A program made the position numbers and the translations under genes. DNA of 16,799 nt. Origin: an uncultured Haloferula sp. (lineage in GTDB: Bacteria > Verrucomicrobiota > Verrucomicrobiae > Verrucomicrobiales > Akkermansiaceae). The stretch spans positions 1 through 16,799 of the forward strand of contig CAMPGU010000063.1 in assembly GCA_946885645.1 (NCBI GenBank), given 5' to 3'. Position 1 is the stretch's first letter. Each line of letters starts with the position of its first letter. Below are positions 1 to 6,522 of this stretch, piece after piece. The notes beneath the pieces were generated by a model. That model was not told the origin of the DNA. It did no database searches and worked only from the letters and a program-made list of their open reading frames with translations.

Positions 1-1669
1 CGATCTCCACCAGCGCGGCGGGATCGACCGAAATGCCCTCCATTTCCATGCGGACGAGCACCGGAAGCAGTGGACACTCGATGTCGTGGAGCACCGTTTC
101 CTGCCCGTCGATCAGAGGCCGGAGCTTTGCGGCGATTTGCCAGGTCACGTCGGCGTCTTCCGCGGCATATTCCGCGAGCGTCTCCAGGGGAATGGCGGAG
201 AGATCGAGATCCTTGCTCGTTTTCTTCACCGCCGCGAGCGTGAAGAGATCGTCCATCGGCGCGGCGGGAAAAGGCGGCTGGAGATTCGAGTTCGCGATGT
301 CCGCCAGCTTGATCGGCGTGTAGCCCAGCAGGGTCTCGCTCACGTAGTCCATCGTGTGCCGCTGGTCGGGAAAGATCAGCGAGTGCGCCAGCATGGTATC
401 GAAGAAAGGCCCGCTGACCACGATCCCGTGGTGATACAGCACCGAGAGATCGTATTTGAGATTGTGGCCGATCTTTTCCGCAGGGCCGGTCAACGCCTCG
501 CACAGGGCGGGCAGGAGATCGGCCGTGTAGGGGAGATACCAGCCCTCGTGTGCGGCCCAGGAAAAGGCGACGCCCAGCAGCTTCGCCTCGAAGCGGTCGA
601 GGGAGGTGGTCTCGATGTCGAAGCAGAAGCTCTTTTGCCGGGAAAGTTGGCCGAAGAGCTCCGTCTGCTTCTCCGCGGTATCCGCCAGATGATAGGTGTG
701 CGGGACATCGCCGATCTTCTTGAAGGTCTCGAAGAGGGTCTGCGTGGCGGTCCCGTTGGTCTCCTGGAGAGGGAGCTTGGCGGCCGCGGCGGCAGCGGGC
801 GTTTCGCCGAAGAGGCGCTTCGTCAGCGTGCGGAATTCGAACTCCGTGAAAAGCTCCTTCACCGCCTCGTCATTGCGCGGGGAAAGCATGAGATCCTCCC
901 ACGACACCTCGATCGGGGCGTCGATGATGATGGTAGCCAGATCCTTGGATAGCAGCGCGGCGTCCGCGTGCGCCTCGATGTTTTCCTTCTGCTTGCCTTT
1001 CAGCTTCGAAGTATTCGCCAGCAGCCCCTCCACCGACCCGAAGTCGGCGATCAGCTTCTGGGCGGTCTTCGGGCCGATGCCGGGAATGCCGGGGATATTG
1101 TCCACGGAGTCTCCCATCAGGCCGAGCAGGTCGATGATCTGGTGCGCATCCTTCACCCCCCAGACCTCCGGGAGTTGGGGCAGCCCGATGACCTCGTGCT
1201 CCGAGCCCTTTTTGCCCGGCTTCCACATGAAGGTGGAGGGACTCAGCAATTGCGCGAAATCCTTGTCCGGGGTGACCATGTAGGTCTCGAATCCCGCCGG
1301 CTCGGCCCGCTTTGCCAGCGTGCCGATCAGGTCGTCCGCCTCGTAGCCGTCGATCTCCAGCAGCGGGATATGGAAGGCGCGGCAGAGGCGCTTCACATTC
1401 GGGATCGCCGCCGCCAGCTCCTCCGGCATTTCGTCGCGCTGCGCCTTGTAGGCGGGAAATTTCACGTGCCGGGGGGTCGGAGCGGAGGTGTCGAAGGCCA
1501 CCCCCAGGTGCGTCGGCTTCTCCTTTTCCAGGATCGTCAGCAGCGTGTTCGTGAATCCGTAGAGAGCGGAGGTATTGATCCCCTTGGAGTTGCGGATGGG
1601 ATTCTGGATGAAGGCGAAGTGGGCCCGGTAAACGAGCGCCATCCCGTCCAGGAGGAAAAGCCGTGGCAT
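1..1669 (-). CDS. polA: DNA polymerase I, N-terminal part (cut by left window edge)
   Basis: DNA polymerase I fills gaps in repair and removes Okazaki primers in the cytoplasm. 556 codons are visible. They cover the 5'-nuclease (FEN) domain, about residues 1-290, which starts MPRLFLLDGMALVYRAHF and contains the helix-hairpin-helix segment GDSVDNIPGIPGIGPKTAQK. The DEDDy 3'-5' exonuclease domain follows, at about residues 320-510. All proofreading residues are present: D351 and E353 in FDIETTSLD, D407 in GHNLKYD, and Y501 and D505 in EYAAEDAD. These sit close to the E. coli numbering (355, 357, 424, 497, 501), so proofreading is probably active. The polymerase domain lies beyond the window. 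The ATG at 1669 is chosen because the FEN N-terminus begins there and a promoter-like sequence sits just upstream. A long antisense frame here is a GC-rich shadow. Confidence 0.96.
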   Translation of the reverse strand, partial: MPRLFLLDGMALVYRAHFAFIQNPIRNSKGINTSALYGFTNTLLTILEKEKPTHLGVAFDTSAPTPRHVKFPAYKAQRDEMPEELAAAIPNVKRLCRAFHIPLLEIDGYEADDLIGTLAKRAEPAGFETYMVTPDKDFAQLLSPSTFMWKPGKKGSEHEVIGLPQLPEVWGVKDAHQIIDLLGLMGDSVDNIPGIPGIGPKTAQKLIADFGSVEGLLANTSKLKGKQKENIEAHADAALLSKDLATIIIDAPIEVSWEDLMLSPRNDEAVKELFTEFEFRTLTKRLFGETPAAAAAAKLPLQETNGTATQTLFETFKKIGDVPHTYHLADTAEKQTELFGQLSRQKSFCFDIETTSLDRFEAKLLGVAFSWAAHEGWYLPYTADLLPALCEALTGPAEKIGHNLKYDLSVLYHHGIVVSGPFFDTMLAHSLIFPDQRHTMDYVSETLLGYTPIKLADIANSNLQPPFPAAPMDDLFTLAAVKKTSKDLDLSAIPLETLAEYAAEDADVTWQIAAKLRPLIDGQETVLHDIECPLLPVLVRMEMEGISVDPAALVEI

Positions 1670-1675
1670 GGGGTG

Positions 1676-1704
1676 AAGCTAGGCAGCGGGAGCGGGGCGG
1701 CCAA
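1676..1704 (-). promoter_or_regulatory. Putative sigma70-type promoter of polA, near-leaderless
   Basis: On the minus strand, TTGGCC (1699-1704), a 17-base spacer and TAGCTT (1676-1681) are followed by six bases (CACCCC) and the polA ATG. The expected transcription start falls on or next to the start codon, and no Shine-Dalgarno sequence is visible. The same geometry recurs at other genes in the window. This is inferred from sequence only. Confidence 0.5.
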
Positions 1705-1795
1705 GGGAGTTCTGGCACTTCCGATTCCCGGAATTGTTCCACTTGGAAAAATCTGGTCAAAGGACCGGTGGAAAACCTACGTATGGGCCAGCGAG

Positions 1796-2419
1796 ATGAA
1801 GTACCTTTTCCCCATGTTATGCGTCGTCGGAGCCGGAGCCGCGGGCTACGTCTTCGAGCCGCAGATCACCCCGAACCTGATTTCCTACAATCAGACGAAG
1901 GTGCGTTACATCGATGGCGCGACGGGAGAAGAGAAAGACGAGTCCGCCCTGGGAGCGGTGAAACCGGCCCCGGCCCCGGTCGAGCCGCCCAAGCCGGCCC
2001 CGGAACCTGCGCCGGTGGTGAAAAAGGAACCGGAACCCGCTCCGATGCCCGAACCGGCCCCCGAACCCGAGCCGGAACCGCCTGTGGTGGCCGACAAGGG
2101 CGACGAAATGGAGAAGCCCGCTCCCGAGCCGGTACCCGAGCCCGCTCCCGCCGGTGCCACTCTGGGCGGGGATGAGATCGTGAAAGTGATGCAGGAGAGC
2201 ATCAAAGCCGCCCAGGTGAAGGAGTTCACCTTCGACCAGGTCCTCGCGTGGAAGGCCGGCGAGGAAGAAACGGTGGATGGCGCCAACTATCAGACGGGCG
2301 TCGCCGCCTACAAGGCGGAGACGATTTTCGGCGTGAAGACCATCCAAGCCAAGGCGCTCATCAAGGATGGCAAGGTCATGAAATGGATCTGGCCGAACAG
2401 CGGCATGGAGATCAAGTGA
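1796..2419 (+). CDS. Small membrane-anchored or exported protein with Pro/Glu-rich linker, function unknown
   Basis: I do not recognise the family. The 207-residue product begins MKYLFPMLCVVGAGAAGYVF, a short basic start plus a hydrophobic stretch fitting a signal anchor or signal peptide; it has no clear lipobox. Residues about 55-120 are low complexity, built from repeated PAP, PEP and EPxP units. A compact C-terminal part of about 85 residues follows, beginning near ATLGGDEIVKVMQESIKAAQ and ending KWIWPNSGMEIK. The layout resembles a tethered periplasmic domain on a stiff linker, as in TonB-like proteins, but no TonB motif was identified. The frame is open much further upstream, but that part is antisense to polA. 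The ATG at 1796 is the only sensible start. It is divergent from polA across 126 bases. A weak promoter-like TGGTCA-18-TACGTA lies at 1754-1783. Confidence 0.75.
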   Translation: MKYLFPMLCVVGAGAAGYVFEPQITPNLISYNQTKVRYIDGATGEEKDESALGAVKPAPAPVEPPKPAPEPAPVVKKEPEPAPMPEPAPEPEPEPPVVADKGDEMEKPAPEPVPEPAPAGATLGGDEIVKVMQESIKAAQVKEFTFDQVLAWKAGEEETVDGANYQTGVAAYKAETIFGVKTIQAKALIKDGKVMKWIWPNSGMEIK

Positions 2420-2420
2420 A

Positions 2421-2540
2421 GTAGCGCAAGATTCCATCTTGCACAGGGAATGTAAGCCGCTTGCCTTGCCGGCCCGATCAACGCCGGTGCTCCCGCTCCG
2501 GAGCCGAGACTTGCAGACGGAGAACGTATCGACGTTCCGA
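2421..2540. repeat. Intergenic palindrome-bearing element (possible dispersed repeat)
   Basis: The 157-base gap between the anchored protein and the carboxypeptidase gene has two clean inverted repeats. One is GCAAGAT-TCC-ATCTTGC (2426-2442, 7-base stem, 3-base loop). The other is GAACGT-ATCG-ACGTTC (2522-2537, 6-base stem, 4-base loop). Between them is a GC-rich tract with a further short palindrome, GCTCCGGAGC. No T-run follows the first hairpin, so it does not look like a standard intrinsic terminator. It could be a REP-like or miniature repeat, but only one copy lies in this window, so repetition is unproven. Confidence 0.4.
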
Positions 2541-2576
2541 GGACCGCGATCCGACGGATGAAAAAGATCGAAGTCC

Positions 2577-4046
2577 CTACTGCGCCAGATACCTTCGCGT
2601 CAGATGCGTCAGGTGCGCTTCCGGTGAAGGTCCTTTTCCCGTGGCCTCTTTCATGATTTCGGCGGGCATGAGCACCGCGCCTTTCGCGTGCACGTTTTCC
2701 CGCAGCCAGGAAAGCAGCGGTCCGTATTCGGCCTTCGCCACGCTGGAAGCGATCTCCTCATCGGCGATGGCCGCGGCAAAGAGCTGGGCCGCATTCATAT
2801 TGCCGAGGGTGTAGGTGGGGAAATAGCCCAGACCGCCCATCGACCAATGGATATCCTGCAGGCAACCGCGGGCATTGTCAGGCGGTGTCATCCCGAAAAG
2901 GTCGCTGAAGCTCTCGTTCCAGGCCTCGGGCACGTCCGCGATCGCCAGATCCCCGGCCACCAGCCGCCGCTCCAGGCCGAAGCGCAAGAGGATGTGCAGG
3001 TCGTAGGTTGCTTCGTCCGCTTCCACGCGGATGAATGAAAACTCCGCGCGATGCACCGCCGCGATGAAGTCGTCCAAGGCGACCTTCGCGAGTTGCGGGA
3101 AATGCTCCGCTGCCACGGGCAGCCACTTTTCCCAGAAGGGGTAGGAGCGTCCCACATGGTTCTCCCACAGGCGCGATTGCGATTCATGGATGCCCAGCGA
3201 GGCCGCGTGCCCGGATGGCAGGCCGAACTCGCTGCCCGGCAGCCCCTGCTCGTAGAGGCCGTGCCCGGCTTCGTGCATCACGCCGAAGAGCGATGAGGTG
3301 AAATCGCTCTCGTCGTAGCGCGTGGTCAGCCGGACGTCGCGCGGGCCGAGGGTCGTGCAGAAGGGATGCGAGGTGGTATCGATCCGGCCCGCCTTGAAAT
3401 CGAAGCCGAGGGATTCCGCCACCTTCCTGTTGAAAGCCTGCTGCGCCGAAATCGGGTAGGGTCCGCCCGGCAGCGTGGCATCCCGTTCCTCGGATCGCTC
3501 CACCGCCGCTGCGGCAAGATCGCGCAGGCGCGGCTTCAGGGTTTCAAAGAGCGAGGCGATCTTCCCTGCGGTGGCCCCGCGCTCATAGGTGTCGAGCAGG
3601 GCGTCATAGGCCTCGCCCTCATAGCCCCAGCGGTCTGCCTTTTCGCGGGCGATCCCGAGCAGCGTCTCCAGATGCGGTGCAAAGGAGGCGAAATCCGAAA
3701 GGCGGCGCGCTTCCGCCCAAGCCACTTTCGCCAGAGAAGACACCTGTGCTTCCCGCGCCACCAGTTCTCCCGGCAGCTTCGTCGCGCGGTCGAAGTCGCG
3801 TCGCATCGCCGCAAGCAGGGCGGACGATTCACCCGCGGCCTCGGCCTCTGCCAGCGCATCGCCCCAAGCGGAGGATGTAGCCAGCTCGTGGGCCTTTTCG
3901 GAAAGCCAGGCGAGCTGATCCGCGCGCCAGGCGTGCCCGTCATCCGGCAGATAGGTTTCCTGATCCCAGCTGATCGCAGAGGCTGCGCTGGCAACCACCG
4001 CTCTCTCGCGGGCCAAGGCACGAAGTCGGTTGAGGGCGGTACTCAC
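2577..4046 (-). CDS. Carboxypeptidase Taq-type metallocarboxypeptidase (peptidase family M32)
   Basis: A 489-residue zinc metallocarboxypeptidase that trims C-terminal residues from peptides, probably cytoplasmic because no signal peptide is seen. The M32 signature is complete: HEAGH at residues 258-262 holds the zinc-binding histidines and catalytic glutamate. HESQ at 287-290 supplies E288 as third ligand, 30 residues after the first histidine, as in the Thermus enzyme. Other family stretches include SAISWDQETYLPDDG near the N-terminus, SGHAASLGIHESQSRLWENH, and YDLHILLRFGLERRL in the C-terminal half. The length matches the family (about 500). The start is a GTG at 4046 giving MSTALNRLRALARERA, and a promoter-like sequence lies immediately upstream. 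It is downstream of aguA on the same strand after a 60-base gap, so it may be partly cotranscribed with it. Confidence 0.95.
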   Translation of the reverse strand: MSTALNRLRALARERAVVASAASAISWDQETYLPDDGHAWRADQLAWLSEKAHELATSSAWGDALAEAEAAGESSALLAAMRRDFDRATKLPGELVAREAQVSSLAKVAWAEARRLSDFASFAPHLETLLGIAREKADRWGYEGEAYDALLDTYERGATAGKIASLFETLKPRLRDLAAAAVERSEERDATLPGGPYPISAQQAFNRKVAESLGFDFKAGRIDTTSHPFCTTLGPRDVRLTTRYDESDFTSSLFGVMHEAGHGLYEQGLPGSEFGLPSGHAASLGIHESQSRLWENHVGRSYPFWEKWLPVAAEHFPQLAKVALDDFIAAVHRAEFSFIRVEADEATYDLHILLRFGLERRLVAGDLAIADVPEAWNESFSDLFGMTPPDNARGCLQDIHWSMGGLGYFPTYTLGNMNAAQLFAAAIADEEIASSVAKAEYGPLLSWLRENVHAKGAVLMPAEIMKEATGKGPSPEAHLTHLTRRYLAQ

Positions 4047-4052
4047 GTCGTT

Positions 4053-4081
4053 AGAGTGGATGCGGTCCGACCGGCTGGCAA
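4053..4081 (-). promoter_or_regulatory. Possible promoter of the M32 carboxypeptidase gene
   Basis: On the minus strand, TTGCCA (4076-4081), 17 bases and CACTCT (4053-4058) are followed by six bases and the GTG start codon. The -10 box is poor. The call rests mainly on the -35 box and on having the same spacing as the better candidates at polA and the PCMT gene. Confidence 0.28.
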
Positions 4082-4106
4082 CTTGCTTGTGGGGTCCCCC
4101 TCCGGA

Positions 4107-5159
4107 TCAGATTGCGGCGGGCTGTTGCTGCGAAATGCAGTGCAGTGTCCCGCCCTCCTCCACCAGGTCCAGGCAGTCGATTCCCACCACCTCGCGCCCC
4201 GGAAAGAGCTCGCGCAGCATCCCCAGAGCCCGGTCGTCGTTCTTCCGTTGCCGGAAAACGGGCACCAGCACGCCGCCGTTCACGATCAGGAAATTCACAT
4301 AGGACGCGGGCAGTACCGGAAGCCGCCACCCCGGCACCTCGCAGGCCTCCGGCAGGGGCATCTCCACGACCTCGAAACCCCGGCCGTTTCCGTCGATGAA
4401 GGATCTCAGGCTGCGGAGGTTTTCCTCCAGGACGGCATGGTTCGGGGAGCCGCGGTCGGTCTCGACGCAGGCGAGGATCGTGGCGGGATCGGTGAAGCGC
4501 GCGAGGTCGTCGATGTGGCCGTCCGTGTCGTCGCCTTCGATGCCCTGCTTCAGCCAGAGGATGTCTTGCACGCCCAGGCCCTCGCGCAGATTCCGCTCGA
4601 TCTCCTCGCGGGACAGGTGCGGGTTGCGGTTTGCATTCAGCAGCACCGCCTCGGTCGTCAGGAGTTGGCCCGCGCCGTTGATCTCGATGGCCCCGCCTTC
4701 CAAGATCATTCCTCCTTCGAAGCGCTTCATGCCGAGCCCCTCCGCCACTTGGCGCGGGATGGAATCGTCGAGATCGTAGGGAGGGAATTTCCCGCCCCAG
4801 GCATTGAAGCCCCAATCGGTCACCGCCACCTCGCCGCTTTTGCGATGCTTCACGAAGATGGGGCCATGATCGCGGCACCACACATCGTTGTGCGGGTGAT
4901 CGAAGAGCTCGACCCGTTCCGGCACCGCCTTCGCCCGGTTGCAGGCGGCCAGGATTGCACCGTGGTCCGCGCCGGCGGCGTTGATTCGGACGGTTTCGAA
5001 GCGGCTGACCGCCGCAGCGATCTCCGCGAATTTCTCCCGGATCAGGGTCTGCTTCACCCCGCCCCAATGTCGCTCGTCCTCAACCGGCCAGGAAAGCCAC
5101 ACGGCTTCCTGGGGCGACCATTCGGCGGGCATCGCGTATCCGAGGGCGGCGGGAGTCAT
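4107..5159 (-). CDS. aguA: Agmatine deiminase (PPAD-like family)
   Basis: Hydrolyses agmatine to N-carbamoylputrescine and ammonia, the first step of the agmatine deiminase route to putrescine, in the cytoplasm. The 350-residue length fits the family. Visible signatures are AMPAEWSPQEAVWLSWP at the N-terminus, DVWCRDHGPIFV with D97, the EGGAIEI strand, GHIDDLARF with H215 and D217, and the C-terminal GGTLHCISQQQPA with nucleophile C341. A peptidylarginine deiminase of the same superfamily is possible, but the GGTLHCISQQ tail and the aguB gene in this window favour agmatine. The start at 5159 (MTPAALGYAMPAEW) matches family N-termini. An ATG at 5180 would add seven residues (MLLFSRR). The frame stays open to 5429, but that part overlaps the divergent gene and is not family-like. 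Confidence 0.92.
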   Translation of the reverse strand: MTPAALGYAMPAEWSPQEAVWLSWPVEDERHWGGVKQTLIREKFAEIAAAVSRFETVRINAAGADHGAILAACNRAKAVPERVELFDHPHNDVWCRDHGPIFVKHRKSGEVAVTDWGFNAWGGKFPPYDLDDSIPRQVAEGLGMKRFEGGMILEGGAIEINGAGQLLTTEAVLLNANRNPHLSREEIERNLREGLGVQDILWLKQGIEGDDTDGHIDDLARFTDPATILACVETDRGSPNHAVLEENLRSLRSFIDGNGRGFEVVEMPLPEACEVPGWRLPVLPASYVNFLIVNGGVLVPVFRQRKNDDRALGMLRELFPGREVVGIDCLDLVEEGGTLHCISQQQPAAI

Positions 5160-5249
5160 GCGCCGGGAGAAAAGCAGCATCGGGCCCGGCGAGAAAGCGG
5201 GAATCTTCTTCCTCCTTCCGCCCGCGCGCTTCCTGGCGATTTCGTCGCA

Positions 5250-5292
5250 TTGACGGAATTCTCGTGAAAGCGGCGTTTTCCTGACGTAATCC
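5250..5292 (+). promoter_or_regulatory. Possible promoter region of the metallophosphoesterase gene
   Basis: In the 139-base divergent gap between aguA and the phosphoesterase gene, GTGAAA (5264-5269), 17 bases and TAATCC (5287-5292) lie six bases before the ATG at 5299. This repeats the spacing seen at other genes, though both boxes are weak. A better -35 hexamer, TTGACG (5250-5255), lies further upstream without a matching -10 at normal spacing. Confidence 0.25.
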
Positions 5293-5298
5293 GACTCC

Positions 5299-6495
5299 AT
5301 GAAGCGACGCGGGTTTCTCGGGAAAGTGGCGGGTGGAGCGGTGGCCGGCACGGCGGGTATTTCGGCGGCGCCGGAGGCCGCCGGGGCGACGGAGAGCCTG
5401 CCGCTGGTGATGACTCCCGCGGTCATCATGGCACCCCGTCCGGACGGCGCGGAAGTCGTCTGGGCCGTATCGAGATTGGCCCGCGGCCGTGTCGAGTGGA
5501 AGGGCGAGGACGGCAGCAGCGGTACTGCCGGGGCGGACCGCTTCGGCTTCGTGCCGCAGGGCGATGAGATCCTGCGCGTGAAGTTGAGCGGCCTGAAACC
5601 GGGGGTGCGCTACACCTTGCGTGCGGTCACCGATTCCACCGATGGCAAGGAGCACATCGAAGGACCCTGGAAGAAATTCCGCACACTCGATCCGGTCGCG
5701 AAGGAAACCCGCTTCGTGATCTGGAACGACACCCATCAGAACAACGAGACGATCCGGCAACTGCACGCGGCCACGCCTCCCGGGGATTTCCTCCTCTGGA
5801 ACGGCGATACCTGCAACGACTGGCACCAGGAGGAGTGGCTCGTGCCCACGCTGCTGCATCCGGGTGGGCAGGATGTGAGCGAGGACCGGCCGCTGCTCCT
5901 GGTGTGGGGAAATCACGACGTGCGCGGCCAGTGGGCCTTCCGGGTGCCGGAAGTGGTCGCCACTCCGGAGGGGCGGCCTTTCTATGCTTTCCGCAGCGGA
6001 CCGGTGGCCGTCGTATGTCTCCACACGGGCGAGGACAAGCCCGACGCTCATCCCAGCTTCGGCGGCCGTGTCGCCTTTGAAAAGCTGCGCAAGGAACAGG
6101 GAGAGTGGCTGAAGGAAATCACCGCCCGCCCTGAATTCCGCGATGCCCCCTATCGGGTTGTCTTCTGTCACATACCCCTGCGCTGGACGACAGAAGTGCC
6201 CGATGCGGGTTATGAGAAGGGAGGCTACGACGCCTTCAGCCGCTTCAGCCGCGAGGCATGGCACGAGGCGCTGGTGGCGTGGAAAGCGCAGGTCATCGTG
6301 TCCGGCCACACGCACAGCCCCGCGTGGATTCCGGGCACCGCGGACTTTCCCTACGCCCAGCTCGTCGGCGGCGGCCCGCAACCGGAACGCGCCACCTGGA
6401 TCGAGGCCAAGGCCGATGCCTCCGTGCTGAGCTTCCTGATGAAAAACCTCAAAGGCGAGGTGGTGCAGCAGGCGGAGTTCAAGCCGCTCGCATGA
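5299..6495 (+). CDS. Tat-exported metallophosphoesterase (purple-acid-phosphatase-like)
   Basis: A 398-residue calcineurin-like phosphoesterase with a twin-arginine signal: MKRRGFLGKVAGGAVAGTAG, followed by an Ala/Gly-rich stretch ending near EAAGATE. This implies folded, metal-loaded export to the periplasm. A beta-rich, fibronectin-III-like region (about residues 38-130, ending KKFRTLDP) precedes the catalytic domain, as in purple acid phosphatases. The dinuclear metal motifs appear in order: D144 and H146 in NDTHQ, D170 in NGDTCND, N205-H206-D207 in WGNHD, H291 in CHIPL, and H337 and H339 in SGHTHS. The substrate cannot be told from sequence; phosphomonoesters or phosphodiesters are both possible. 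It is divergent from aguA and converges on the protease gene with only 27 bases between them. No terminator is evident there. Confidence 0.9.
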   Translation: MKRRGFLGKVAGGAVAGTAGISAAPEAAGATESLPLVMTPAVIMAPRPDGAEVVWAVSRLARGRVEWKGEDGSSGTAGADRFGFVPQGDEILRVKLSGLKPGVRYTLRAVTDSTDGKEHIEGPWKKFRTLDPVAKETRFVIWNDTHQNNETIRQLHAATPPGDFLLWNGDTCNDWHQEEWLVPTLLHPGGQDVSEDRPLLLVWGNHDVRGQWAFRVPEVVATPEGRPFYAFRSGPVAVVCLHTGEDKPDAHPSFGGRVAFEKLRKEQGEWLKEITARPEFRDAPYRVVFCHIPLRWTTEVPDAGYEKGGYDAFSRFSREAWHEALVAWKAQVIVSGHTHSPAWIPGTADFPYAQLVGGGPQPERATWIEAKADASVLSFLMKNLKGEVVQQAEFKPLA

Positions 6496-6522
6496 GCCGC
6501 CTGAGGCCGCGCAATGCAACAA

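Noticed and set aside
870..1760. A 296-residue minus-strand frame overlapping the start of polA
   Set aside because: It is in a different frame from polA. The true polA frame encodes intact FEN and exonuclease motifs and is open to the window edge.
968..1795. Upstream extension of the anchored-protein frame into polA
   Set aside because: This stretch is antisense to conserved polA domains, and the signal-anchor sequence starts at 1796.
1906..2286. Antisense Gly/Ser-rich repeat protein opposite the Pro/Glu linker
   Set aside because: The repeats are the reverse complement of the PEP/PAP coding repeats, not an independent gene.
2426..2442. Palindrome as an intrinsic terminator of the anchored-protein gene
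   Set aside because: The stem is AT-rich with no U-tract on either side; terminator function is not supported.
3366..5267. A 633-residue plus-strand open frame antisense to the carboxypeptidase and agmatine deiminase genes
   Set aside because: Arg/Gly/His-rich translation with no domain motifs. It lies wholly opposite two genes with complete catalytic signatures, a usual artefact of GC-rich codon use.
5080..6522. A 480-residue minus-strand frame antisense to the metallophosphoesterase gene
   Set aside because: The opposite strand carries all five metal-binding motifs and a Tat signal; the antisense translation has no recognisable family features.
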